NCBI GenBank assembly: GCA_039033415.1
Contig: JBCCCR010000027.1
Location: forward strand, 37,943 to 101,942
DNA length: 64,000 bases
DNA from: Pseudomonadota bacterium
GTDB taxonomy: Bacteria > Pseudomonadota > Gammaproteobacteria > Xanthomonadales > SZUA-38
Reading direction: 5' to 3'
Positions 7,129 through 15,056 of this stretch are shown piece by piece. Numbering within the stretch: the first letter of the stretch is position 1; every line of letters starts with the position of its first letter. The position numbers were made by a program, and so were the translations under genes. Below the pieces are notes generated by a model. It was not told the origin of the DNA. It searched no databases and saw nothing but the letters and a program-made list of their open reading frames with translations.

Positions 7129-9285
7129 ATGAGACGGTCATTGGCTTTGGCGGCGGCGGCGCTCGCCGCCGCGGCGCTTTGCGGCTGTAATACCTCTACT
7201 GAACCCGAGGGTGGATCTGCGCTAACCGGACCGCCGGAACGTCGAGCGCTAACCGACGTCCCCCATGTAGCTTGGCTGAGCCGCGAATTGCCGCCGGAGA
7301 CGATCGGTTATTTTCGCGTGCCGTTGCTGTGGGATGGACTTTCCCAGCCCGGCGGGGACGCGATGAATAACGTCAAGGCCAGCGCCGCGCATCAGGCGCA
7401 GCTGGCAAAGATCCGCCAGGGCCTGACCGACAACATCTGGAGCCAGCTGCCGCCCGTCGCCGCCGCGCCGCTAAAGCTGTTGTTTGACGCCATCGACTCG
7501 CCGCTGGAAGTGGCCGCGACGTTGCCGCCTGACGGATCGCTGGTACCCAACTTCCTGATCGGGGCGAGCCTCAGGCTGTCGGGCGATCAGACATTCCCTG
7601 AACTGCTGGAGGATCTGCTTTCCCTTCACCCTCAGCTCCGGCGTCTTTCGCCGGAAGACGAGCAGGGGGTCTCTACCATCCTCGCCGGTCCGCTGCCCGT
7701 ATACGTCCATTATGCTGCGGACAACAAGCGACTCCGGATGTTCACCGGCGCATCCGCCACCGCCCAGTATTTCCGCGAACGCCTGGCAGCTGAGCCAACC
7801 GACAACCCGGTTCATGCGTGGGAACAGCCTCGGGACCAAAGCGGGCGGGGACTTTCCATGTGGGTCGACATCGCGCGGCTGTGGCCGCAGGTCAGCCCGA
7901 TGGTGCCCGCCGAGGAACGCCAGCGGCTGGACGCACTGGGAATCAGCGCCATGGAGGCTCTCCACCTGGCCAGCGTGGCTCGAGACGGCCACGGACAGCT
8001 GCTGCTTGAGCTCAAGATGCCCGAGGTGGGTTTCCGGAAGCTCTTGCCGCGTCCTTCGGCTGCCGTGGGGCTCAAGTCTGCAGGACCGCCAGATCTGATG
8101 GTGCGCATTGCGCTGCCCACGGCAGAGGACCTCGCCGCGGGTATGGCGCTGTTCCGCACTCAGCTGCCCGACCCCACGGAATTTGCTGACGCGATGGCGC
8201 AGGTGAACGAAGGCTTGTCGCTGATTCTGGGCGCAGATCCCAGCCTGCTCCTGCAGGCGCTTGGGCCGCAGTATGTCTACATGAGCGACCAGTCGGGCGT
8301 CTGGGGCGGCTACCAGGTCCGGGATCAAGGGGCGATGGACGAGCTGCTGGAAGCCCTGCAGACCTCCTCCGGCAACCGAATCGAGCGCCGCACGACCGGC
8401 GGCGAAACGGTTTCCTATCTGAAACTCCCGACCTCATTTCCCTTCGATGAGGAGCTGGCCGCGGAGGACGTGCCGCCGCCGGTCAAGCTGGCGCTGGAGG
8501 TCACCGACCGCATTTCGGCCCATCTTTTCTGGCAGGACGAGGACGACTACATGGTCGCAGCCTCGGTGCCGCAGGTGCTGATGTCTCGCAGCTCGCTGGG
8601 GGCCGCGTACGACGTGGACCGCTGGCTCACAGAGTCGGTGGGTGTCGACCCGGAGAAGTCCGTTTTGCTGCTGGCTAAACGCAATGCCTACGGTGCGCGC
8701 GATGCGTACCATTTCTATCTCGAGCTGCTGATGGTACTCGCCGATCTGGCCAACGTGTCGATCGATCCGTTTGAGCTGCCGACCTGGCAGGACGCGGGTC
8801 CGGGTGATCCGGGCGGCATAGCGCTGGGGTTGGACTCAAGCCCCGAGAGCCTGGCATTGCACCTGACCTACCAGGCCTCGCCGCTCGAGGTGCTGGGCGG
8901 GGGCAACGCCATGGTGGTTGCGGCCGGTCTTGGGATTGTGAGCGCCGTGGCAATCCCGGCGTATCAGGACTACCAGGTGCGCGCCCAGGTTTCTGCCGCC
9001 ATGCTTTCGGTCGGTTCGCAGCAGCTTGCCGTTGAGATGCACTACCTCGAGGAAAGGCGCTTCCCCGATAGCCTCGACGACCAGCCTCAACTTGCCGGCG
9101 CGGAGGTCGACTACAACGCGGAGACTGGTGCGTTGATCATTGAATTTGGCGAAGGGGCTCCCGGGCCGCTGGCTTTCGGTTCGCTGGAGTTTCTGCCTAG
9201 CGTGGACGCCGACGGTATGGTCACCTGGAGCTGCTTTAGCGCCACGCTGCCGGACAAGGTGCTGCCCGCCAGCTGTCGGGAGTAG
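7129..9285 (+). CDS. Lipoprotein with C-terminal PilA-like type IV pilin domain
   Basis: 718 residues. AAGGAA precedes ATG 7129. The signal peptide ends in a lipobox (ALCGC), so the mature N-terminus should be a lipidated cysteine. Residues about 45-585 are an unrecognised domain resembling large bacterial surface or periplasmic proteins of the DUF3352 type. From about residue 590 the sequence becomes a type IV pilin: a hydrophobic stretch VVAAGLGIVSAVAIPAY, then QDYQVRAQVSAAM, a pilin-like middle, and the disulphide-loop end TWSCF...KVLPASC. The leader-peptide site (G followed by FTLIE) and Glu5 are absent, so PilD should not process it. It may dock on or interact with pili while held in a membrane. 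Function unknown. Confidence 0.85.
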   Translation: MRRSLALAAAALAAAALCGCNTSTEPEGGSALTGPPERRALTDVPHVAWLSRELPPETIGYFRVPLLWDGLSQPGGDAMNNVKASAAHQAQLAKIRQGLTDNIWSQLPPVAAAPLKLLFDAIDSPLEVAATLPPDGSLVPNFLIGASLRLSGDQTFPELLEDLLSLHPQLRRLSPEDEQGVSTILAGPLPVYVHYAADNKRLRMFTGASATAQYFRERLAAEPTDNPVHAWEQPRDQSGRGLSMWVDIARLWPQVSPMVPAEERQRLDALGISAMEALHLASVARDGHGQLLLELKMPEVGFRKLLPRPSAAVGLKSAGPPDLMVRIALPTAEDLAAGMALFRTQLPDPTEFADAMAQVNEGLSLILGADPSLLLQALGPQYVYMSDQSGVWGGYQVRDQGAMDELLEALQTSSGNRIERRTTGGETVSYLKLPTSFPFDEELAAEDVPPPVKLALEVTDRISAHLFWQDEDDYMVAASVPQVLMSRSSLGAAYDVDRWLTESVGVDPEKSVLLLAKRNAYGARDAYHFYLELLMVLADLANVSIDPFELPTWQDAGPGDPGGIALGLDSSPESLALHLTYQASPLEVLGGGNAMVVAAGLGIVSAVAIPAYQDYQVRAQVSAAMLSVGSQQLAVEMHYLEERRFPDSLDDQPQLAGAEVDYNAETGALIIEFGEGAPGPLAFGSLEFLPSVDADGMVTWSCFSATLPDKVLPASCRE

Positions 9286-9292
9286 GAGCTGG

Positions 9293-9316
9293 CTAGTGAG
9301 CCAGACGGTTCACTAG
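9293..9316. terminator. Inverted repeat between convergent genes
   Basis: CTAGTGA pairs with TCACTAG around a 10-base loop. A competing hairpin, CTGGCT/AGCCAG at 9289-9304, overlaps it. It lies between the convergent pilin-lipoprotein and TonB-like genes. There is no T-tract, so a factor-independent terminator is only possible, not certain. Confidence 0.3.
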
Positions 9317-9672
9317 CGCTGCTCAAGGCTGAAGCGAAACGTGCGGCAATAGTTGGCCGCCACCGAATCATTGCCGCGGCGGGCCGGCTTAAACGACGCC
9401 TTGCGGACGGCTTTGAGGGTGGGTTTGCTGAACAGGTCGTTAGACGACTGCACCACCTGTGGGTTTCTGACCTTGCCGCGTTTGTCGACGGTAAAGCAGG
9501 CGACGGTTCGACCGCTCAGTTCGCGGCGAATGGCGTTGCGGGGATAGTCGGGAGTGGGCACCCGCACGGGTACCGGCGGGACGTCGAGCGGCAGTTCATC
9601 AGCACCGTTGACTGGCGGCTGGTCTTCGACCAGCGTCGCTGACGCCAGCACCAGCAGCAGCTCAGGGATCAT
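9313..9672 (-). CDS. TonB C-terminal-like periplasmic protein
   Basis: 119 residues. The core has PDYPRNAIRRELSGRTVACF, then VDKRGKVRNPQVVQSS and LKAVRKASFKPA. This is the pattern of the TonB C-terminal (energy transducer) domain, where a short proline-rich stretch precedes YP..A...GL.G.V...F.VD..G.V....V..S. The N-terminus is a short hydrophobic segment (ELLLVLASATLV), probably a signal peptide rather than the usual TonB anchor plus long periplasmic linker. It overlaps the preceding TPR gene by 11 bases, so the two are probably translated together. It may be a stand-alone TonB-like domain; no ExbB/ExbD or receptor gene is near. Confidence 0.75.
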   Translation of the reverse strand: MIPELLLVLASATLVEDQPPVNGADELPLDVPPVPVRVPTPDYPRNAIRRELSGRTVACFTVDKRGKVRNPQVVQSSNDLFSKPTLKAVRKASFKPARRGNDSVAANYCRTFRFSLEQR

Positions 9673-10180
9673 CGGAGATCGTTACCGTCGGCCGGTAGCG
9701 CTCCAGCCGAGCAGCGTCCAGCACGCGCAGCAGCGTCTGAGAATTGGGCCGAATCTTGAGGCCTGCCTCAACCGCTGCCTCGGCCTCCTCGAGCCGACCG
9801 AGATTCAGCAGCACGTTGGCCCGGTTGCTGTGGGCCCGCCACTGGTTGGGTTTTAGCTCCAGCGCGAGGTCACATTGCTCCAGCGCCAGATCAAAATGCT
9901 CTAGCTTGATGTGGCCGGCGCACAGGTTGGAGTATGCAGCGGAGCGCTCGCTGTCGGATCTGGCCATGCGAAGCCCAATTTCTGTGAGGCGCACGCCCTC
10001 GGCATAGTCTCCAGCGAGCAGCGCCATCGAGCCATCAGCAAGGAAGGTGTTGTCGGGTCCAATCACGGTGCGGCTGCCGCTGACCCCGGTGCTGCCCACG
10101 CCCGCAGTTGCCCTTGCGGTGTCAGGGGCACCGCCCGGCGCCGCCAGGGCGGCAGCAATGAGCGTCACAAACAGCATCAT
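9662..10180 (-). CDS. Exported TPR protein
   Basis: 172 residues with a signal peptide (MMLFVTLIAAALAAPGGA). Residues about 45-150 carry three to four tetratricopeptide repeats, seen as LAGDYAEGVRLTEIGLRMA, YSNLCAGHIKLEHFDLALEQ and SNRANVLLNLGRLEEAEAAV. TPR domains bind other proteins; this one should be periplasmic. It overlaps the TonB-like gene downstream, suggesting the two products work together. The partner is unknown. Confidence 0.8.
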   Translation of the reverse strand: MMLFVTLIAAALAAPGGAPDTARATAGVGSTGVSGSRTVIGPDNTFLADGSMALLAGDYAEGVRLTEIGLRMARSDSERSAAYSNLCAGHIKLEHFDLALEQCDLALELKPNQWRAHSNRANVLLNLGRLEEAEAAVEAGLKIRPNSQTLLRVLDAARLERYRPTVTISDDP

Positions 10181-10244
10181 CCACGAGTATAGCAGGCGGG
10201 TGCGGTTCGCCGTTTCGGGTTTTCCGACGAAAGCGCGACTGAAC

Positions 10245-10772
10245 CTAAGGTGCAGCGGATTCCGGATACGCCGTTGCGGCCGGGGAGAAGTCAGGCCGCC
10301 GGCGCAGTCGATCCGCCGTCATCCATAGGGTAGCAATCAGACCCCAACCCAGCCCGATGACGACTCCAGCGTCGGCAATCCCCCGCCAGGGTTGCGGCAC
10401 CAGCTTCAGCAGCAGCACCAGGCACACGATCATAACCGTGAGCAGCCAGGCCGTGATCACAACTCGCCGCGGTGCCGCAAAAAAGCCCATCGCGTAAAAC
10501 GGCGCGAGTAGACATTGCGTCAGCGTCCCGGCTCGGCGAAGAGCCAGCACGCGGTCGGCGAAGCGCGGGGAGAACTTCAGCTGAAAACCCCGATAGCCCT
10601 CCGTGTAGGCCATAAACAGGGCACCAGCGGACAGGACCAGCCAGTGATGCCACGTAAACGTGTAGGTAAAGCCCTCGAGGGTACGCGCCGTAAGCCTCAG
10701 CAGCGCAACGCCAAGCAGTAAAGAAAAGCCTGTGATGGCCCAGGCGACAGCCAGGCGTCTCAACAGCGTCAT
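10245..10772 (-). CDS. Integral membrane protein of unknown function
   Basis: 175 residues with four likely membrane segments: LAVAWAITGFSLLLGVALL, WLVLSAGALFMAYTEG, a segment near VVITAWLLTVMIVCLVLLL, and AGVVIGLGWGLIATLW. Between segments 2 and 3 lies a conserved-looking loop (GYRGFQLKFSPRFADRVLAL). No catalytic or transport motif is recognised. It stands alone on the minus strand between the TPR gene and the beta-solenoid protein. I do not recognise its family with certainty. Confidence 0.65.
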   Translation of the reverse strand: MTLLRRLAVAWAITGFSLLLGVALLRLTARTLEGFTYTFTWHHWLVLSAGALFMAYTEGYRGFQLKFSPRFADRVLALRRAGTLTQCLLAPFYAMGFFAAPRRVVITAWLLTVMIVCLVLLLKLVPQPWRGIADAGVVIGLGWGLIATLWMTADRLRRRPDFSPAATAYPESAAP

Positions 10773-10915
10773 GGAATAGCGGATCCCGGAACAGCCGAAT
10801 CGTTAGCAGGACCCGCATCTTGTCAGGGACGCGCGTCCGGCTCAAGCATCGTCAAGCATTTGGGGCGCTGGCGCCGGAGTTGGGCGGTGTAAGGACGCAA
10901 CCTGCCCAGAAACGC

Positions 10916-10942
10916 GCAGGCCGGCGAAGTTCGCCGGCCTGC
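10916..10942 (-). terminator. Hairpin downstream of the beta-solenoid protein gene
   Basis: A GC-rich stem (AGGCCGGCG with CGCCGGCCT, short AAGTT loop) lies 22 bases past the stop codon at 10964. On the minus strand it is followed by GCGTTTCT, a weak T-tract. Probable intrinsic terminator for that gene. Confidence 0.5.
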
Positions 10943-10963
10943 TGTGCGGGGACTGGTGGCCCC

Positions 10964-11647
10964 TTATCTCATGTCTCCGCGCTGGACCTCTTCGCCGAAG
11001 ATCTCGCCGACGGTTGCGCTCGGGTGCACCGTGAGCTTCACCGGCTTCTCAAAATAGAGATCGCCGTGGATGACGGTGTTGGCACCGATGACAATTTGAT
11101 TTGGCTTGGACTTTTTGCGATTCCAGCCCCAGCCTTTGGACTTGGTCACCCTCAGGTCGCCGAGCACTTCGGTGTTGACCAGCTCGAGGTCGCCGTTATA
11201 GGTTTCCACGCTGCCCTGAACCGTGGTGCCCGTCATGTCGATGCCGCCGTTGACGGTTTTCACGTCCTCGCCGATGGTCACCCCCTGGTTAGTGCGGATC
11301 CGTCCGTTGACGCTCTCAACGCTCTGGGAAACGATTACGTCCGATTCGAGGTCGATCGAACCATTCACCACCTCAATGGCGTTGACGCTGGCGCCGCTGC
11401 GCAGCTTGACCGACCCGTTGACTGACTCGATGTTTTTAACCAGCGCACCACTGCCGACACGGATAGCGCCATTGACCGAATCGATGTCGCCGATTTCGGC
11501 GTCGCGCCCGATCTGGACGCTCTTGTTGACCGAGTTATAGTCAGAGTTCGGCGCCGACACGCCGTCTTCGACCTTGATGTTGGCGCCGAACGCTGAGGTG
11601 CAGCTCAACAGAATGGATGCGGTAAGAATTAGGCCGGTGCGTTTCAT
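10964..11647 (-). CDS. Exported SVNG-repeat protein, probable beta-solenoid (bactofilin-like)
   Basis: 227 residues with a signal peptide (MKRTGLILTASILLSCTSAFG). A GGGAGA site precedes ATG 11647. The body is a periodic repeat of about 18-20 residues with the core (S/T)VNG(A/S/R/G)I, seen near residues 40-150 as IDSVNGAIRV, IESVNGSVKL, IEVVNGSIDL, VESVNGRIRT and VKTVNGGIDM. The spacing and the valine/glycine rhythm fit a left- or right-handed beta-helix as in bactofilins. Bactofilins are cytoplasmic polymers; here the signal peptide points to the periplasm or outside. The C-terminus is less repetitive with a basic stretch. The role is probably structural; this is inference. Confidence 0.75.
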   Translation of the reverse strand: MKRTGLILTASILLSCTSAFGANIKVEDGVSAPNSDYNSVNKSVQIGRDAEIGDIDSVNGAIRVGSGALVKNIESVNGSVKLRSGASVNAIEVVNGSIDLESDVIVSQSVESVNGRIRTNQGVTIGEDVKTVNGGIDMTGTTVQGSVETYNGDLELVNTEVLGDLRVTKSKGWGWNRKKSKPNQIVIGANTVIHGDLYFEKPVKLTVHPSATVGEIFGEEVQRGDMR

Positions 11648-11771
11648 GATGTCTCCCTTGGACTCGCTTTTTGGAGCAGCGCTATGGCTGCTGTTGCTGG
11701 GGGGTTGGACGATCAGGCGGGCAAAAGGGTTTAATTTGTCTTCCAGCCGCTGCTCTTAAGATCTCAGAATC

Positions 11772-12398
11772 GTGGTTTCGTTGACCGCACCTCGCTTTGA
11801 ATGTATCGAACTCGCCGGCGCCAGCCTCCGCTGGGCGCCCCAGGCTGTCGATCCCGAGCAGGCCGATCGATGGCTGGCTGAGCTGACAACGGAGATCTCC
11901 TGGCGTGGCGAGACGCTCAAGATGTACGGGCGGGAGGTGCCGGTACCACGCCTCATCGCCTGGTACGGCGACCCTGGCACCGACTACCGCTACTCCGGCG
12001 TCAATCACGCGCCGCAGCCCTGGAGCCCCACGCTGGCGTCGCTTCGGCGCTGGCTCGCCAGCGCCTGTGGCCATCCGTTTAACTCGGTTCTGGCCAACCT
12101 CTATCGCGATGGACAGGACGCGATGGGGTGGCACGCGGACAACGAGCGGGAGCTCGGACGGCAGCCGGTGATTGCGTCGCTTAGCCTGGGTGCGACCCGA
12201 CGAATGCGCTTTCGGCGGGTCGACCGGTCGCACCAGAGTTTTCACCTGGATCTGACCCACGGGAGTCTGCTGGTGATGCAAGGCCAAACGCAGGAACACT
12301 GGCAGCACGCAATCACCCGAACCCAGCGGACCGTGGCACCCCGAATGAATCTGACGTTTCGCCAGATCTCCCCGGCGGATGGCCCTCGCCCAGGCTGA
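11772..12398 (+). CDS. alkB: AlkB-like 2-oxoglutarate/Fe(II)-dependent dioxygenase
   Basis: 208 residues, start GTG 11772. It has the AlkB core: NSVLANLYRDGQDAMGWHAD with the iron ligands H and D in WHADNE, then IASLSLGATRRMRFR, SLLVMQG, the second histidine in WQHAI, and the 2-oxoglutarate arginine in RMNLTFR. Known for the family: oxidative demethylation of alkylated DNA or RNA bases in the cytoplasm. It is the shorter AlkB form common in gammaproteobacteria. No ada or other repair gene is adjacent. There is a short gap to the small ORF at 12442. Confidence 0.92.
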   Translation: MVSLTAPRFECIELAGASLRWAPQAVDPEQADRWLAELTTEISWRGETLKMYGREVPVPRLIAWYGDPGTDYRYSGVNHAPQPWSPTLASLRRWLASACGHPFNSVLANLYRDGQDAMGWHADNERELGRQPVIASLSLGATRRMRFRRVDRSHQSFHLDLTHGSLLVMQGQTQEHWQHAITRTQRTVAPRMNLTFRQISPADGPRPG

Positions 12399-12441
12399 TC
12401 GACACGCGCCGGCAGGAGGCGGGCACGGTACAATGACAAGC

Positions 12442-12522
12442 ATGACTACCTTCCTGCGAAAATTTGTCGGCGTCATGCTGCTGCTGTGGACCGTCGGCTA
12501 CACCTCAATCCTGGCGTTGTGA
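12442..12522 (+). CDS. 26-residue hydrophobic peptide upstream of XpaC
   Basis: An open frame from ATG 12442 to TGA 12522 encodes a short basic start (TTFLRK) followed by one membrane-spanning stretch (FVGVMLLLWTVGYTSILAL). The stop is one base before the ATG of the xpaC-like gene, the tight spacing expected for coupled genes. TACAAT at 12429-12434 resembles a -10 box and would place transcription start almost at the ATG. No Shine-Dalgarno sequence is visible. It could be a real single-pass membrane peptide or a leader for translation of the next gene. Not recognised. Confidence 0.4.
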   Translation: MTTFLRKFVGVMLLLWTVGYTSILAL

Positions 12523-12523
12523 C

Positions 12524-13336
12524 ATGAACAAGCCTCCCGTTGCGCCGCTGCCGCCACGCACGCCGCAGGCCCTCATGCTATTTGTGCTGCCGCTGCCGCT
12601 GCTGGCCGTTGTGCTCGCCGCGGTGGTGAGCGGGGACCTGCTGCGCCTGGCGAGTAGCGCCGGATGCCTGGCCATTTTCATGACCGCTGCGGTGCTGATG
12701 CGCAAAGGGATGCTGGAGGAGATGGCTTTTGCCCAGCGTCGGCATGTAATAAAAGCGCCGGCGCCGTTGAAGCTGCTGAGTTCACTCCTCGTGGGTGGGG
12801 CGACCACCCTCAGCGCGCTGACCCTGTCTGCGAACGGATTGTTTGACGCGGTGGCTTTTGGGCTGGGTGCGCTGAGCGGGTCCCTCCTGCTCTACGGACT
12901 GGACCCGAGGCCTTCTCGGTCAGCACAGCTCGATGCCGCCGGTGCCCAGGTGCTTGCGTTGGCCGAGCAAAAGATCCTGGCGATTGAGCAGGCGAACAGC
13001 GAGATTCAGTGCGCTGAGCTGACGCAGCGGCTCGATCGCATCACCGATAAGGCGCGCGGCGTGCTGGATGTGCTGGAAAAACAGCCGGCGCAGCTCGGCA
13101 GCGCCCGCCGGTTTCTGAGCAATTACCTTGAGGGCGCTGAGCGGGTTGCCCGGGGCTTTGCCCGGACGCACCCGCAGGCGGGCGATCAGGCGCTGGAAGA
13201 GAAGTTTCGCAGCGTCCTGGAGACCATTGAAGGCGCGTTTGATCAGCAGCGCGAGCGCCTCCTGGAGGACGAGATGATGGATCTGGATGTGCAGATCGAA
13301 GTCCTGAAGACCCAGATCGAGCGAGAGGGTGTCTGA
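12524..13336 (+). CDS. XpaC family membrane protein (5-bromo-4-chloroindolyl phosphate hydrolysis family)
   Basis: 270 residues from ATG 12524. Two pairs of membrane segments (residues about 14-50 and 78-115) come first. A cytoplasmic helical domain follows with ARRFLSNYLEGAERVARGF and AFDQQRERLLEDEMMDLD, which match the conserved end of XpaC proteins. The family name comes from a Bacillus phenotype; the biochemical role is not known. It overlaps the TelA-like gene by 8 bases. XpaC-TelA pairs are common in bacteria, so a joint role in envelope or toxic-anion stress is likely but not shown. Confidence 0.78.
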   Translation: MNKPPVAPLPPRTPQALMLFVLPLPLLAVVLAAVVSGDLLRLASSAGCLAIFMTAAVLMRKGMLEEMAFAQRRHVIKAPAPLKLLSSLLVGGATTLSALTLSANGLFDAVAFGLGALSGSLLLYGLDPRPSRSAQLDAAGAQVLALAEQKILAIEQANSEIQCAELTQRLDRITDKARGVLDVLEKQPAQLGSARRFLSNYLEGAERVARGFARTHPQAGDQALEEKFRSVLETIEGAFDQQRERLLEDEMMDLDVQIEVLKTQIEREGV

Positions 13337-14330
13337 CAGCAGCCGGACCCTGAAGCCCGAGCAGTCAGGTGCGGTGTCTTCGCCGGCTGCCGCGGTACCG
13401 CAGGCGGATCTGGCGAACGTCCCTCTGGATGCGCAGACTCGGGACAAGCTCCTCGCTGAGCTGGACCTGACCGATTCCCAGTCGATCATTTTCTTTGGCG
13501 TGAAGGCACAGCGCCTGCTTTCCCGGGTCACCCGACGCATGATGAAACTCGCGTCCGCCGGTGGGCCGAGCAAAGCGAGCCAGGACCTGGACGACATGCT
13601 CGCCGTCATCCGTCAGTTTCAGCCCGACACGGGCAGCAGCTGGCTCGGCCGTCTACTGGGTTCACGGCGCCGGCGATTGCTGCGCGATGTCGCTGAGGTG
13701 GTCAATCGTATCGACGCGGCCGCTGCGACCCTAGAGCGCCGCAAAACCGAGCTGCTCACCGAAGTGGTGGCCATGGATCGCCTGCTCGAGCAGTGCCGTG
13801 AGGCGTTAACCCAGGTCGCCCGCTACGAAAAGGCGGGTCGCTACAAGCTGGCCGGGCTCAAAGACCCCTCGAGCGACATCAGCGGCGCGAGGCTGGATGA
13901 GTTGCTCGGTCGCTGCGAGGATCTGAGCATCAGTCATGTGCTTGCGCAGCAGGCGCTCGCGACGCTGCTCACGGCACAGCATGCCAGCAAAGGTCTCCAC
14001 AGCCGCGTCGGGGCGGTGCTCGATCAGACGGTGCCGGCCTGGCAGCTGCATATGAGCCACCTGCTGGCCCTGTGGCGCGGCGAGCAGATCAACGACGCCC
14101 TGGATGACGTGAAAGGCATGCACGGCGAACTGGACCAAATGAGTGAACAGCTAGCCGCCGCCCGTGCGGCGGTCCGCGGTGAGCTGGCCAGCGGTCGTCG
14201 AGATGCGGAGGCGCTCGCCGTCGCCAATCAGGCCTTGGCCGAGGCGGTCACCGAAAGCGCTGCGCTGGCCCAGTCCGCCAGCGAAGCCGTGAGCCACTTG
14301 GTTAGTGATCTCGGTTCGGCCAAGTCATGA
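13329..14330 (+). CDS. TelA family protein (toxic anion resistance)
   Basis: 333 residues, GTG start at 13329 with GAGAGG just upstream, inside the end of the xpaC-like gene. After a variable N-terminus the sequence has DSQSIIFFGVKAQ, typical of TelA, then long helices (VAEVVNRIDAAAATLERR, a region around CREALTQVARYEKAG) and an alanine-rich coiled-coil end. It is cytoplasmic by sequence. TelA was named for tellurite resistance; the molecular function is unknown. Pairing with XpaC supports the call. Confidence 0.78.
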   Translation: MSDSSRTLKPEQSGAVSSPAAAVPQADLANVPLDAQTRDKLLAELDLTDSQSIIFFGVKAQRLLSRVTRRMMKLASAGGPSKASQDLDDMLAVIRQFQPDTGSSWLGRLLGSRRRRLLRDVAEVVNRIDAAAATLERRKTELLTEVVAMDRLLEQCREALTQVARYEKAGRYKLAGLKDPSSDISGARLDELLGRCEDLSISHVLAQQALATLLTAQHASKGLHSRVGAVLDQTVPAWQLHMSHLLALWRGEQINDALDDVKGMHGELDQMSEQLAAARAAVRGELASGRRDAEALAVANQALAEAVTESAALAQSASEAVSHLVSDLGSAKS

Positions 14331-14408
14331 CGCTGGGCCGCCCGGAAGTTTCCCCTCGCCACGCGCCATGGCTGAGACCGCACGACCGACCATTCCGCCG
14401 GGACATCG

Positions 14409-15056
14409 GTGTCGGCTAGCCGGCTTCGCGTAACCCCGGTGCGCGCCTGGCCTGCCAGCGCGTGGCTGCTGGTGGTGGTCAATCTGATCCCCGTTTTGGG
14501 AGTGCTGCTGTTGGACTGGGAGGTGCTGACCGTCCTGGTGTTGTTCTGGCTGGAAAACGTCATGGTGGGCCTGGTGAACCTGATCCGCATGGGCTGGGTC
14601 TCAGCGCCGCTGGCGAAGAAGCTCCCTAATATGGGTTTTTTCTCGGTGCACTATGGCGGCTTTGCGCTTGGCCACGGCTTTGCGGTGACCCATTTCTTTG
14701 GCGATGGCTCAACCTTGGACCTGGCGCCGCAATCGCTGTGGACCTTTGTGCAGGATCAGGGCCTGGTGCTAGCGGCCCTGGCCATTGGCGTCAGTCACCT
14801 GGTGTCGTTTGCGCTGAACGATCTGGGCAGCAAACGCTTCAAAGCCGCAACGCTCTCTTCGGTGTTGCAGGAGGTCTATCGACGCGTCATCATCCTGCAC
14901 GTGACCATTCTGGTGGGTGGGTTCCTGGTCACCGCGCTGGGATCCCCGGTATGGGCTCTGCTGGTGCTGGTCGCGCTGAAAACGTTCCTCGATCTCAACG
15001 GCCATCTGGGCCGTCTGGCCCGGGGCCAGGCGGCTGGAGAGTTTAGCGTTCGCTGA
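14409..15056 (+). CDS. DUF6498-type integral membrane protein
   Basis: 215 residues, GTG start at 14409. It has five to six membrane segments. Conserved-looking parts are VLVLFWLENVMVGLVNLIRM in segment 2 and FFSVHYGGFALGHGFAVTH, which match the DUF6498 family pattern. Function is unknown. It ends 14 bases inside the convergent dihydroorotase gene. Confidence 0.72.
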   Translation: MSASRLRVTPVRAWPASAWLLVVVNLIPVLGVLLLDWEVLTVLVLFWLENVMVGLVNLIRMGWVSAPLAKKLPNMGFFSVHYGGFALGHGFAVTHFFGDGSTLDLAPQSLWTFVQDQGLVLAALAIGVSHLVSFALNDLGSKRFKAATLSSVLQEVYRRVIILHVTILVGGFLVTALGSPVWALLVLVALKTFLDLNGHLGRLARGQAAGEFSVR

